NCBI GenBank assembly: GCA_002469605.1
Contig: DKMV01000042.1
Coordinates: 320-14,124 of the forward strand
Direction: 5' to 3'
DNA length: 13,805 nucleotides
From: Leclercia sp. UBA7405
Lineage (GTDB): Bacteria; Pseudomonadota; Gammaproteobacteria; Enterobacterales; Enterobacteriaceae
Shown piece after piece: positions 7,632-13,805 of the stretch. A model generated the notes under the pieces. That model searched no databases and was not told where the DNA came from. It saw only the letters and a list, made by a program, of their open reading frames with translations. The position numbers and the translations under genes were made by a program. How positions within the stretch are numbered: the first letter of the stretch is position 1; the number at the start of each line of letters is the position of its first letter.

Positions 7632-10610
7632 TCATTTAAAGCTGTATTTTACGCCTAACATACCCTGCGTATCGCTGTAGCCTTTGTCACCCCTCTGCTC
7701 AGCAACGTTGCCCCAAAGGGTAAGCTGTGGGCTAAGTTGCCCTTCCACGCCCACCTTTAGTTCGCCAATATTGCGGGTGCCGCGCATATCGTTGCTTATA
7801 TCGTCCATGCGGATCCGCGTAGCCTCGGTATTGTGGATCCAGTTCGCCTCAACAAACGGCTGGAAGGTGCGGGTTTTATCATCGTCAACTGCATTATGCC
7901 CGCTGATATAAGCCTTCACGCCAAGACGAGTCATCAGATTGCCGCGATTTTCGTCTTTCACCCGCGTGCCGTTGCGCTCACGATGGTCGTCAGCCTGCAC
8001 GCCCATCCACACCGCCTGCGCCTTCGGCTGGATCCAGTAGCTATCGCGCCCGCTCTCGCCCACCTTGATGCTATAGCCCGCTTCAACAGAGGCGGTCACG
8101 CCGCTGGAGCGATAGCTTTCAGTGGCCTGATCCTGGCCCATCACCTTGTTATCAAACCAGTTATACAGCGCCCAGCTATCAACATAGATACCGCTTTTAT
8201 CCGCATCGTTTGCATACCAGGTGCCGTACAGGCCTGCGCTATAGCCGGTAAGCTGGCCGCGCGAGCGGTAGCCGGTAAGGCTGGAGTTGCTCCGGCTCTG
8301 GCTGTTGGCGTAGCCCGCCATCAGGCCAAGATGCCAGCGGTCCAGGCCGTCGGTGCTCCATTGCGCCAGGTCGCCGCCCATTTGCAGCACATAGTTGTTG
8401 GCGGTGGTGTTTAGCTGGCCGCTGCCATCTTTAAACCGCGTACGATCGCCGACGTTGCGCATCCACAGGCTGGTCACTTTTTTCTCGCCGGTAAGCATAT
8501 CCGTATACTGCGTCTCGCCCAGGCGATCGTGCAGGCGGGTCATAAAGACCCTGTTTGCCGCGTAGCTGTTAGCCTGATAGCTACCAAACTCCGGACGATA
8601 CTGGTGCTCGCCCTTAGGTGGAGCAGGCGGCGGCACGGGCTCTACCGGCGGCATGGCAGGAGCAACGGGCGGGTTCACCGGATCGACCGGGTCTTCTGGC
8701 GGCTTAACCGGGTCTACGGGGGGATCGACAGGGTCGACCGGTGGTTTAACCGGGTCAACGGGCGGATCGACAGGGTCGACCGGTGGGTCAACCGGGTCTA
8801 CGGGAGGATCTACAGGGTCTGGCGGTGGGTCAACCGGGTCAACCGGGTCGGCGGGCTCGGCAAGGCTGGTCAGATACCAGTTTTTATCTTTTTGCACGAC
8901 GTTATAGTCAAAACCGCCCGCCACGATGCGCCCCGCCTTGTCGAAGGTACCGTCTGAAGTGCCGCCCACGCTGACGATCTCGATTCCTTCTACGGTTTGC
9001 GCGCCGGCGCCGCCAATATTATTCACCTCCACCCTGGTATGGCCGGAGGTGTTTCCTTCCACGATCAGCTTGTCCGTTGCCGAGGTATCGTCAAACAGCA
9101 CGGTGTTGAAAACCAGCTTGCCGCCGTTGCCGACGTAATCACCGTTGATGGTCAGGGTTTGCCATGCCGCGTCGCTGGTATGCTGGAAATTGATCGCGCC
9201 GCCCGCGTTCAGCGCCAGGCTGGTCAGGGTTGAGCTTTCGCGCATATTCCAGACCGCGTCATCCATCGTCAGCGCGATGGTACCGCTGCCGGCGGCATTG
9301 CTTTCAATGAAAGAGGCGCCGTTCCACAGCGAGTTGTCGCGCATCCTGAGCCTGATGGCGCTGTTTTGCGCCGGAAGAGTGCTGGTGGCCGCGATGCCAC
9401 CCGAAGAGAGGATATCGCCGTTGAGGACAAATTTGCCGCCGGCTGACGCGTCAATAATCCCGCCGTTACCGGCGTTCAGAGCATAGCTTCCGACGTCGCG
9501 CTGGCCGGCAGTAGTAATGGTTGCCCCGCCGTTGAGGGTTATCACCCCGCGTGACCAGGCGTACAGCCCGTGCGGTGCCTGGGCGGAGCTGCTGGTTTTG
9601 TCACTGCTGTTTACCGCAATGGTGAGGTTATCGCCGAGGTTCACCGCCCCCGTGTAGGCATAGACGCCGTGTGCGCTGGCGCCGTTAGTGGTGATGCTCG
9701 CCCCCTCATCAAGGTTAATGGTTGACGATCCGCTCGAATAGACGCCGGAAGCGCTGTTCAGCGCGGTAGTAATGGTGGCGTTTTTGCCGAGCTCGATTTT
9801 AGACGCAGACCCGGTATACAGGCCGTAAGCCGATGCGCCGTAGGTTTCGATGGTTGCCTCATCTCCAAGACGCACATAGGAACCGCTCTGGTTCGTGCGG
9901 ATGCCCTCGGCGTAACTGCCATGGGTAACGATATGCGCGCGATCGCCTACGATAACGTTGTTTTTCGCAGAGTTAGCGTCTTTTAGGGCGTAGGCGGAGA
10001 TCCCGCGTCCGGTGCTGCCAGTGGTTTCGATATAGAGATCGTCACCCACGTAAATATTTGCAGAGCCGAGAGAGCCTTGGCTAAACGAGCTGTAACCGGC
10101 GTTAATGCCATCGCCGCTTTGACCATCAACATAAATGTGGGTGCGATCGCCGGTGATGATAAACACCGGATTATCAGGCGTATTCATACCGTGGGTACGA
10201 ATCCCGTCGACATCTTTGCCGTTATTTGCAGCTACCTTTGAACGAGTATGGATAGTCAGATCGTCGCCAAATATAACGCCCGGGCTACCAGTGGTTGAGT
10301 TCTGGATAACGGTAACGGAGTGCTCAAACGCCTCTGCCCCCGGACCGTCAAGGACAATCCCATCGCCGTAGATGGGAATACTGCCCGGGCTATACTGGTA
10401 GACGTAATTGGGGTCGCTACTGTTTTTGCTAAAGTTAGCGTTTGCCGTGGCGGGTATCAGGGCCTGTATTTGCGCAGGTAAATCCGTTACCGCCCCGGAG
10501 TCGGCTAAATTAGCAAAATCAATTACCGCGGCATTGACGGGAAATAGCGCTGACGCTAATGCCATCGAAACCGCGATGGCAACGGGTGAATGTTTAATAA
10601 AATATGGCAT
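7632..10610 (-). CDS. Classical (type Va, AIDA/pertactin-like) autotransporter, 992 aa
   Basis: Predicted surface protein that exports its own passenger through an outer-membrane barrel. The ATG at 10610-10608 is preferred: it has AAGGGGG just upstream and gives a clean Sec signal peptide (HSPVAIAVSMALASALFPVNA, cut about residue 27). A GTG at 10646 would add 12 charged residues before it. In order: nine ~22-residue beta-helix repeats (about 110-379) of form G-D-x-x-x-I-x-T-x-G-x-x-A-x-G-I/L/V; a pertactin-like C-terminal passenger/autochaperone region (about 420-580); a Pro/Asp-rich linker of PPVDPVD/K repeats (about 583-669); and the barrel (about 712-992, from LWMRNVGDRTRF to GVKYSFK). I see no protease triad, RGD or lipase motif, so adhesion or aggregation is only a guess by family. 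A LuxR-type gene lies 69 bp upstream on the same strand. I do not recognise a named orthologue. Confidence 0.93.
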   Translation of the reverse strand: MPYFIKHSPVAIAVSMALASALFPVNAAVIDFANLADSGAVTDLPAQIQALIPATANANFSKNSSDPNYVYQYSPGSIPIYGDGIVLDGPGAEAFEHSVTVIQNSTTGSPGVIFGDDLTIHTRSKVAANNGKDVDGIRTHGMNTPDNPVFIITGDRTHIYVDGQSGDGINAGYSSFSQGSLGSANIYVGDDLYIETTGSTGRGISAYALKDANSAKNNVIVGDRAHIVTHGSYAEGIRTNQSGSYVRLGDEATIETYGASAYGLYTGSASKIELGKNATITTALNSASGVYSSGSSTINLDEGASITTNGASAHGVYAYTGAVNLGDNLTIAVNSSDKTSSSAQAPHGLYAWSRGVITLNGGATITTAGQRDVGSYALNAGNGGIIDASAGGKFVLNGDILSSGGIAATSTLPAQNSAIRLRMRDNSLWNGASFIESNAAGSGTIALTMDDAVWNMRESSTLTSLALNAGGAINFQHTSDAAWQTLTINGDYVGNGGKLVFNTVLFDDTSATDKLIVEGNTSGHTRVEVNNIGGAGAQTVEGIEIVSVGGTSDGTFDKAGRIVAGGFDYNVVQKDKNWYLTSLAEPADPVDPVDPPPDPVDPPVDPVDPPVDPVDPPVDPVKPPVDPVDPPVDPVKPPEDPVDPVNPPVAPAMPPVEPVPPPAPPKGEHQYRPEFGSYQANSYAANRVFMTRLHDRLGETQYTDMLTGEKKVTSLWMRNVGDRTRFKDGSGQLNTTANNYVLQMGGDLAQWSTDGLDRWHLGLMAGYANSQSRSNSSLTGYRSRGQLTGYSAGLYGTWYANDADKSGIYVDSWALYNWFDNKVMGQDQATESYRSSGVTASVEAGYSIKVGESGRDSYWIQPKAQAVWMGVQADDHRERNGTRVKDENRGNLMTRLGVKAYISGHNAVDDDKTRTFQPFVEANWIHNTEATRIRMDDISNDMRGTRNIGELKVGVEGQLSPQLTLWGNVAEQRGDKGYSDTQGMLGVKYSFK
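8605..8865 (-). repeat. PVDP-repeat linker, 21-bp units in 42-bp pairs
   Basis: Within the autotransporter gene the linker is built from 7-residue (21-bp) units PPVDPVD or PPVDPVK. Alternating D and K endings give a 42-bp higher-order period: for example GGATCGACAGGGTCGACCGG recurs at 42-bp offset (about 8722 and 8764). The flanks degenerate to PPEDPVDPVNPP and PPVEPVPPPAPP. Such a linker would span periplasm and peptidoglycan or form a stiff stalk between passenger and barrel. Unit number is prone to change by slippage or recombination. Confidence 0.9.
9476..10283 (-). repeat. Nine beta-helix rungs repeats in the passenger
   Basis: Protein-level repeat of about 22-24 residues. Examples are IYVGDDLYIETTGSTGRGI, VIVGDRAHIVTHGSYAEGI, VRLGDEATIETYGASAYGL, IELGKNATITTALNSASGV and INLDEGASITTNGASAHGV. 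Pattern: hydrophobic-x-hydrophobic-G-D/K-x-A/L-x-I-x-T, a Gly/Asn turn, then A-x-G-I/L/V-Y. The DNA copies are clearly diverged, so this is an old protein repeat and not a recent DNA duplication. Typical of right-handed beta-helix passengers. Confidence 0.8.
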
Positions 10611-10641
10611 AGTGCCCCCTTTCTTCAGGCGTAGAACGTCC

Positions 10642-10661
10642 TCCACGGCTGTAAACGTGGA
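10642..10661 (-). other. Hairpin in the regulator-autotransporter spacer
   Basis: TCCACG (10642-10647) and CGTGGA (10656-10661) form a 6-bp stem with an 8-nt loop in the 69-bp gap between the LuxR-type gene and the autotransporter, 32 bp before the ATG. No T-run follows it on the minus strand, so it does not look like a terminator. I also see no good promoter in this gap. It could be an RNA-stability or processing element if the two genes share a transcript. Confidence 0.4.
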
Positions 10662-10679
10662 TCGGTTAATAAATAAAAA

Positions 10680-11294
10680 TTACAAAACTGAAACGAGTAT
10701 TTTGTGAATGCTGGCGCCTAATTTCCTTTCGAGGCGTAATTTATGGACATAAATCTTTTTTATATCAATGCTGCTGGTTTTTATAATTTGCTGAAGGCCG
10801 GCCCCCGACATGAACTGATGTAATAACGTCATTTCAGCTTCATTCAGAGTATTACCTCTCTTGTCGTTAACACTTCTGCCAGAAAAGAGGGACTTTATTT
10901 TCTCCTGTAATATCTTGTCATTATCATCAGCATGGATAATACCCTGTATTTCACTGCGGTGAGTGAACCAGTAGTTCGCCAGAGGCGCCAGCTTACGATC
11001 GGTGATGATAACAATATTCATGTTGGCTTTCGCCAGCCGGTCAATCCACTGCGGGTCGCTGAAGTGGCGCAGATTAGGCAGCGAAAAATCAACGAAAATA
11101 AATCCCCGTGACAGGTGGTTCTTATTTTCGCGTAATATTTTATTTTCGACAGCAAGCTGTAAAAAATGATTCCCGTTTGGCCAAATGGCAAATGAGGCGT
11201 AATCACAATAATGTGACCGTAACGAGCTCTCCGGAAATAACTGACAGGACAAATCACAGCTAATACAGCGGACAATATTTTTTGATACTTTCAT
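10680..11294 (-). CDS. LuxR/FixJ-type helix-turn-helix regulator with Cys-rich N-terminus (204 aa)
   Basis: Predicted DNA-binding regulator. Residues 150-204 form a diverged LuxR-type HTH: conserved LNEAE start, SGAGLQQI (normally G-x-S-x-x-E-I), IDIKKIYVHKLRLERKLG (normally S-x-K-T-V-x-x-H-x-x-x-x-x-K-L-G). Residues ~62-140 resemble the second half of a receiver domain: FIFVDFSLP with D69 where the phospho-acceptor should be, and IVIITD with T98. The usual Lys is replaced by HADD, so it is probably degenerate, as in RcsA/BglJ-type proteins. All four cysteines fall in the first 30 residues (C10, C13, C17, C30). The ATG (11294-11292) has AGGAA 6 nt upstream. Its base composition is more AT-rich than the flanking core genes, suggesting acquisition. 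Position suggests it controls the downstream autotransporter. No specific orthologue recognised. Confidence 0.85.
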   Translation of the reverse strand: MKVSKNIVRCISCDLSCQLFPESSLRSHYCDYASFAIWPNGNHFLQLAVENKILRENKNHLSRGFIFVDFSLPNLRHFSDPQWIDRLAKANMNIVIITDRKLAPLANYWFTHRSEIQGIIHADDNDKILQEKIKSLFSGRSVNDKRGNTLNEAEMTLLHQFMSGAGLQQIIKTSSIDIKKIYVHKLRLERKLGASIHKILVSVL

Positions 11295-11323
11295 TATCCA
11301 TTCCTGCGTTATTTTTCATTATC

Positions 11324-11352
11324 AATATTTCATTGGTCCTGAAATGTGTCAA
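11324..11352 (-). promoter_or_regulatory. Sigma-70-like promoter of the LuxR-type gene
   Basis: Minus strand: perfect -35 TTGACA (11352-11347), 17-bp spacer, -10 AATATT (11329-11324, 4/6). Predicted start near 11317, ~22 nt before the ATG. Best promoter in the intergenic region and probably the promoter of the regulator-autotransporter pair. Confidence 0.65.
11327..11345. promoter_or_regulatory. Inverted repeat inside the regulator's promoter, candidate operator
   Basis: ATTTCA (11327-11332), 7-bp gap, TGAAAT (11340-11345): a perfect 6-7-6 dyad filling the spacer between -35 and -10. A protein bound here would block RNA polymerase, suggesting repression or autoregulation. Assignment is by position only. 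Confidence 0.4.
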
Positions 11353-11735
11353 TAATGAAACATATACAGCATTTATACGTTGTTGATAGAAAATAGCACC
11401 AGGGAAAATAAATTCCTGGTTATAGCGGATCGTTCAGGTCGTTGCCAGCGATGCAGATCATTCCCGGTAGCGAAAATTCCAGGATTATTTCCTGCCGGGT
11501 TAAGATTATTATGCAGAAAAGTATCTCTTCAGATAATTCCAGCAATAGCACGAATTGCTAAATTCTTCGCCTTGTACCAGGCCGCCGCCTCAGAATTTTC
11601 CTGACCGCCGATGCAATATAATGATTAGCCCTGGGAATTTGTAATGAAATCTCATCGTCACGTCTTAACTAAGATCATTTAAGAAATTAATAGTTTAACT
11701 ATTTGAAAAATAATTTTTTTTTGGCAACCTTAAAT

Positions 11736-11785
11736 GTGGGTTACCGCAGGTACCTCTGGTTCTCCTGTACTGATAAATAACCCAC
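11736..11785. repeat. Long-range inverted repeat GTGGGTTA...TAACCCAC
   Basis: Perfect 8-bp arms GTGGGTTA (11736-11743) and TAACCCAC (11778-11785). Inside them CAGGTAC (11747-11753) can pair with GTACTG (11767-11772) with one bulge, giving an extended imperfect hairpin of ~50 nt. No T-run follows on the plus strand, and on the minus strand an A-run follows, so it is not a standard terminator. Confidence 0.45.
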
Positions 11786-11917
11786 GGCGGATTATCTCTG
11801 GCCGATCCGGAGAATGAGAGGAATATAAATATCGATAATTTTCCAGCGCTACCTGCCCCCGTTTTATTGCCGTACAGGCGCACCGTTAACCTGTTTTCAC
11901 AGCTTCGATCTGGCCCA

Positions 11918-11946
11918 TAGTCAAACCTCTACTTTCCCGCTACAGT
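11918..11946 (+). promoter_or_regulatory. Weak candidate promoter of yihX
   Basis: TAGTCA (11918-11923), 17-bp spacer, TACAGT (11941-11946); each box matches consensus at 4/6. Predicted start near 11953, ~22 nt before the yihX ATG. A promoter is expected here because the upstream gene points the other way, but these boxes are not strong. Confidence 0.3.
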
Positions 11947-11974
11947 TATCTCTCCACGGCGAAAGGAGAGAAAG

Positions 11975-12574
11975 ATGCTCTATATCTTTGATTTAGGAAA
12001 TGTAATCGTCGATATCGATTTCAACCGGGTGCTGGGCGCATGGAGTAATTTCAGCCGCGTACCCCTGGCGACGCTGAAGCAGAGCTTTAATATGGGCGAG
12101 GCATTTCACCAGCACGAGCGCGGCGAGATTAGCGATGAAGTGTTTGCTGAAAAGCTCTGCCACGAGATGGCGCTGCCGCTCAGCTATGAGCAGTTTTCCC
12201 ACGGCTGGCAGGCGATATTTGTCGCGCTGCGCCCCGAGGTTATCGCCATCATGCATAAACTGCGCGAGCAGGGACATCGCGTCGTGGTGCTCTCGAATAC
12301 CAACCGTCTGCATACTACTTTCTGGCCTGATGAGTACCCGGAAATAAAGGCGGCTGCCGATAAAATCTACCTCTCCCAGGAGATGGGAATGCGCAAACCG
12401 GAGGCGCGGATCTACCAGGCGGTATTGCAGGCCGAGGGATTCTCCGCGGCGGATGCGGTCTTTTTCGATGACAACGGCGATAATATAGAGGGAGCTAACC
12501 AGTTAGGTATCACGTCAATTCTGGTGACCGGAAAAGAGACGATACCGGACTATTTTGCGAAGCTGTTATGTTAA
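11975..12574 (+). CDS. yihX: Alpha-D-glucose-1-phosphate phosphatase YihX (HAD family)
   Basis: HAD-superfamily phosphatase. The E. coli enzyme (HAD4) hydrolyses alpha-D-glucose 1-phosphate in the cytoplasm. 199 residues, the same as E. coli YihX. Motif I is [11 protein letters not shown] with nucleophile D6; the second catalytic acid position is Asn (DLGN), as in the E. coli protein to my recollection. Motif II is VVLSNTN, motif III the Lys of [10 protein letters not shown], motif [15 protein letters not shown] helical cap follows motif I, including [15 protein letters not shown]. The ATG has a strong AAGGAGAG site (11963-11970) 4 nt upstream. The stop overlaps the yihY start by 7 bp, so the two are translationally coupled. 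Confidence 0.97.
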   Translation: MLYIFDLGNVIVDIDFNRVLGAWSNFSRVPLATLKQSFNMGEAFHQHERGEISDEVFAEKLCHEMALPLSYEQFSHGWQAIFVALRPEVIAIMHKLREQGHRVVVLSNTNRLHTTFWPDEYPEIKAAADKIYLSQEMGMRKPEARIYQAVLQAEGFSAADAVFFDDNGDNIEGANQLGITSILVTGKETIPDYFAKLLC

Positions 12575-13449
12575 AAACCGTTCATCAAAAAGCCGACCAC
12601 CATACCCGGCCACTGCGGGCGTGGCTAAAACTCCTCTGGCACCGTATTGACGAGGACAACATGACCACGCTGGCCGGTAACCTTGCCTACGTGTCGTTGT
12701 TATCTCTGGTGCCGCTGGTGGCGGTGATTTTTGCGCTGTTTGCCGCTTTCCCGATGTTTGCCGATGTCAGCCTGCAGCTGCGCCATTTCGTCTTTGCTAA
12801 CTTTATCCCCGCCACCGGCGATGTTATTCAGAACTACATTGAGCAGTTTGTCGCTAACTCCAGCAAGATGACGGCGCTGGGGGCCTGCGGGCTGATCGTC
12901 ACCGCGCTGCTGTTGATGTATGCCATTGATAGCGCGCTCAATACTATCTGGCGCAGTAAAAAAGTGCGGCCAAAAGTCTACTCTTTTGCCGTCTACTGGA
13001 TGATCTTAACGCTCGGGCCGCTGCTGGCCGGGGCGAGCCTTGCAATCAGCTCTTATCTGCTCTCATTGCGCTGGGCCAGCGACCTTAACAGCGTGATTGA
13101 CGATGTGCTGCGGATCTTCCCGCTTATCCTCTCCTGGCTCTCTTTCTGGCTGCTCTACAGCGTGGTGCCTACCACCCGCGTGCCCAACCGGGATGCGATA
13201 CTGGGGGCTCTGGTAGCGGCGGTACTCTTTGAGCTGGGTAAAAAAGGGTTCGCTCTTTACATCACCATGTTTCCCTCGTATCAGCTGATTTATGGCGTGC
13301 TGGCGGTCATTCCCATTCTGTTTGTCTGGGTCTACTGGACCTGGTGTATCGTCTTGCTTGGTGCAGAAATTACTGTCACTCTCGGGATATACCGCGAACT
13401 TAAACAAGAAGCAGAAGCTGAAAAACAACGAGAAGCAGACCAACCATGA
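12568..13449 (+). CDS. yihY: Inner membrane protein YihY (BrkB/YihY family)
   Basis: Polytopic inner-membrane protein of unsettled function. It was once called rbn for RNase BN, but that activity belongs to ElaC/Rbn, so the name should not be used. 293 residues. About six membrane segments are visible, roughly at residues 40-62, 101-121, 138-165, 180-203, 207-230 and 241-270. Family stretches are [62 protein letters not shown] and the near-invariant [23 protein letters not shown]. The C-terminal ~20 residues are charged ([13 protein letters not shown]) and cytoplasmic-looking. The ATG sits inside the yihX stop region (ATGTTAA), and the TGA overlaps the dtd ATG (ATGA), so it is the middle gene of a tightly coupled trio. 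Confidence 0.96.
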   Translation: MLKTVHQKADHHTRPLRAWLKLLWHRIDEDNMTTLAGNLAYVSLLSLVPLVAVIFALFAAFPMFADVSLQLRHFVFANFIPATGDVIQNYIEQFVANSSKMTALGACGLIVTALLLMYAIDSALNTIWRSKKVRPKVYSFAVYWMILTLGPLLAGASLAISSYLLSLRWASDLNSVIDDVLRIFPLILSWLSFWLLYSVVPTTRVPNRDAILGALVAAVLFELGKKGFALYITMFPSYQLIYGVLAVIPILFVWVYWTWCIVLLGAEITVTLGIYRELKQEAEAEKQREADQP

Positions 13450-13805
13450 TTGCATTAATTCAGCGCGTAACCCGTGCCAGCGTCACCGTGGAGGGTGAGG
13501 TGACGGGTGAAATCGGCCCAGGACTTTTGGTGTTATTAGGTGTCGAAAAGGATGACGACGAGCAGAAGGCAAATCGCTTATGTGAGCGCGTGCTGGGCTA
13601 CCGCATCTTCAGCGACGCTGAGGGCAAGATGAACCTTAACGTCCAGCAGGCGGGCGGCAGCGTGCTCGTTGTCTCGCAGTTTACGCTGGCGGCGGATACC
13701 GAACGCGGCATGCGCCCAAGTTTCTCTAAGGGCGCCGCACCGGATCGTGCCGAAGAACTTTATGAATACTTTGTTGAGCGCTGTCGCCAACAGGATATGA
13801 ACACG
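13446..13805 (+). CDS. dtd: D-aminoacyl-tRNA deacylase (5' part, C-terminus outside window)
   Basis: Cleaves D-amino acids (and glycine mischarged on tRNA-Ala) from tRNA, a chirality proofreading step; a cytoplasmic homodimer. The first 120 codons of a protein that is 145 residues in E. coli are present. The N-terminus [18 protein letters not shown] and the catalytic SQFTLAAD segment (about residues 77-84), which supplies the active-site Thr, are intact. The C-terminal Gly-cisPro motif that enforces D-selectivity would fall just past the window end. It starts at ATG 13446-13448, overlapping the yihY stop by 4 bp (ATGA), so it is probably translated by coupling. No strong separate ribosome binding site is visible, though AAGCAGAC precedes it. 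Confidence 0.97.
   Translation, partial: MIALIQRVTRASVTVEGEVTGEIGPGLLVLLGVEKDDDEQKANRLCERVLGYRIFSDAEGKMNLNVQQAGGSVLVVSQFTLAADTERGMRPSFSKGAAPDRAEELYEYFVERCRQQDMNT

Larger units (their letters stand above)
11295..11974. other. 680-bp AT-rich intergenic region without a convincing gene
   Basis: Lies between the divergent LuxR-type gene and yihX. Short open frames on both strands (74 aa at 11380-11604 +, 62 aa at 11695-11883 -) lack ribosome binding sites and protein-like composition, so I do not call them. What is visible is a good promoter for the regulator (11324-11352), inverted repeats at 11327-11345, 11398-11420, 11463-11499 and 11541-11559, an AT-rich block with a nine-T run (11714-11722), a long-range inverted repeat (11736-11785), and a weak yihX promoter near 11918-11946. 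It may be scar DNA left by replacement of the E. coli-type yih genes, or an extended regulatory region. Confidence 0.7.

Noticed and set aside
8605..8865. Tandem repeats as a possible CRISPR array
   Set aside because: Units are contiguous 21-bp coding repeats with no unique spacers, in frame inside a gene.
8529..8957. Plus-strand open frames with Gly/Ser/Thr or Arg/Val repeats
   Set aside because: They are the complement of the PVDP linker repeats of the autotransporter. Repeated DNA stays open in several frames, so the repeats do not indicate a second gene.
10611..10646. Upstream GTG start for the autotransporter (12 extra residues)
   Set aside because: The extension MEDVLRLKKGGT would put charged residues before the signal peptide, and the AAGGGGG inside it is the ribosome binding site for the ATG at 10610.
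11644..11682. 12-codon plus-strand frame MKSHRHVLTKII with an upstream GGGAA, as a leader peptide
   Set aside because: No downstream attenuator structure or related biosynthetic gene is near, and such short frames are expected by chance in AT-rich DNA.
11380..11883. 74-aa (+) and 62-aa (-) open frames in the intergenic region
   Set aside because: No ribosome binding site, no recognisable motif and irregular composition; best regarded as chance frames.

Overview
The window is core chromosome of an enterobacterium (Enterobacteriaceae, close to Escherichia, Citrobacter and Enterobacter). The evidence is near E. coli-level protein similarity and conserved order: hemN (3' part), yshB, glnG, glnL, glnA, then typA/bipA divergently, and at the far end yihX, yihY and dtd (5' part). 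Between typA and yihX, where E. coli K-12 carries the yihL-yihW block that includes the sulfoquinovose genes, this genome has only two minus-strand genes: an AT-rich LuxR-type regulator and a large classical (type Va) autotransporter. The species cannot be fixed from the sequence alone.

Regions. 1-1008: hemN 3' end, with a terminator after it. 1044-1166 (-): yshB, a 40-residue small protein gene with its own candidate promoter. 1278-5379 (-): the glnA-glnL-glnG nitrogen regulation operon. It shows a sigma-54 glnAp2 promoter, NtrC sites near -140, -108, -89 and -66, a CRP site for glnAp1, a rho-independent terminator after glnA with a probable GlnZ sRNA in the 3'UTR, and a glnL promoter overlapped by an NtrC palindrome. 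5758-7581 (+): typA. A hairpin at 7598-7628 probably terminates both typA and the convergent autotransporter gene. 7632-10610 (-): autotransporter with signal peptide, beta-helix repeats, autochaperone-like region, PVDP-repeat linker and outer-membrane barrel. 10680-11294 (-): LuxR-type regulator, 69 bp upstream of the autotransporter and in the same direction. 11295-11974: 680 bp without a convincing gene, AT-rich, holding a good sigma-70-like promoter for the regulator and several inverted repeats. 11975 to the end (+): yihX-yihY-dtd with overlapping stop and start codons.

How the genes work together. Glutamine synthetase (GlnA) is made when NtrB (GlnL) phosphorylates NtrC (GlnG), which activates the sigma-54 promoter upstream of glnA and represses the weak glnL promoter. 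The regulator-autotransporter pair looks like an acquired surface module: a cysteine-rich, degenerate-receiver LuxR protein probably controls, by co-transcription or direct binding, a predicted surface-displayed beta-helix protein. This pair and the unusual DNA upstream of it are the least explained part of the window. I do not see a wholly new multi-gene system.
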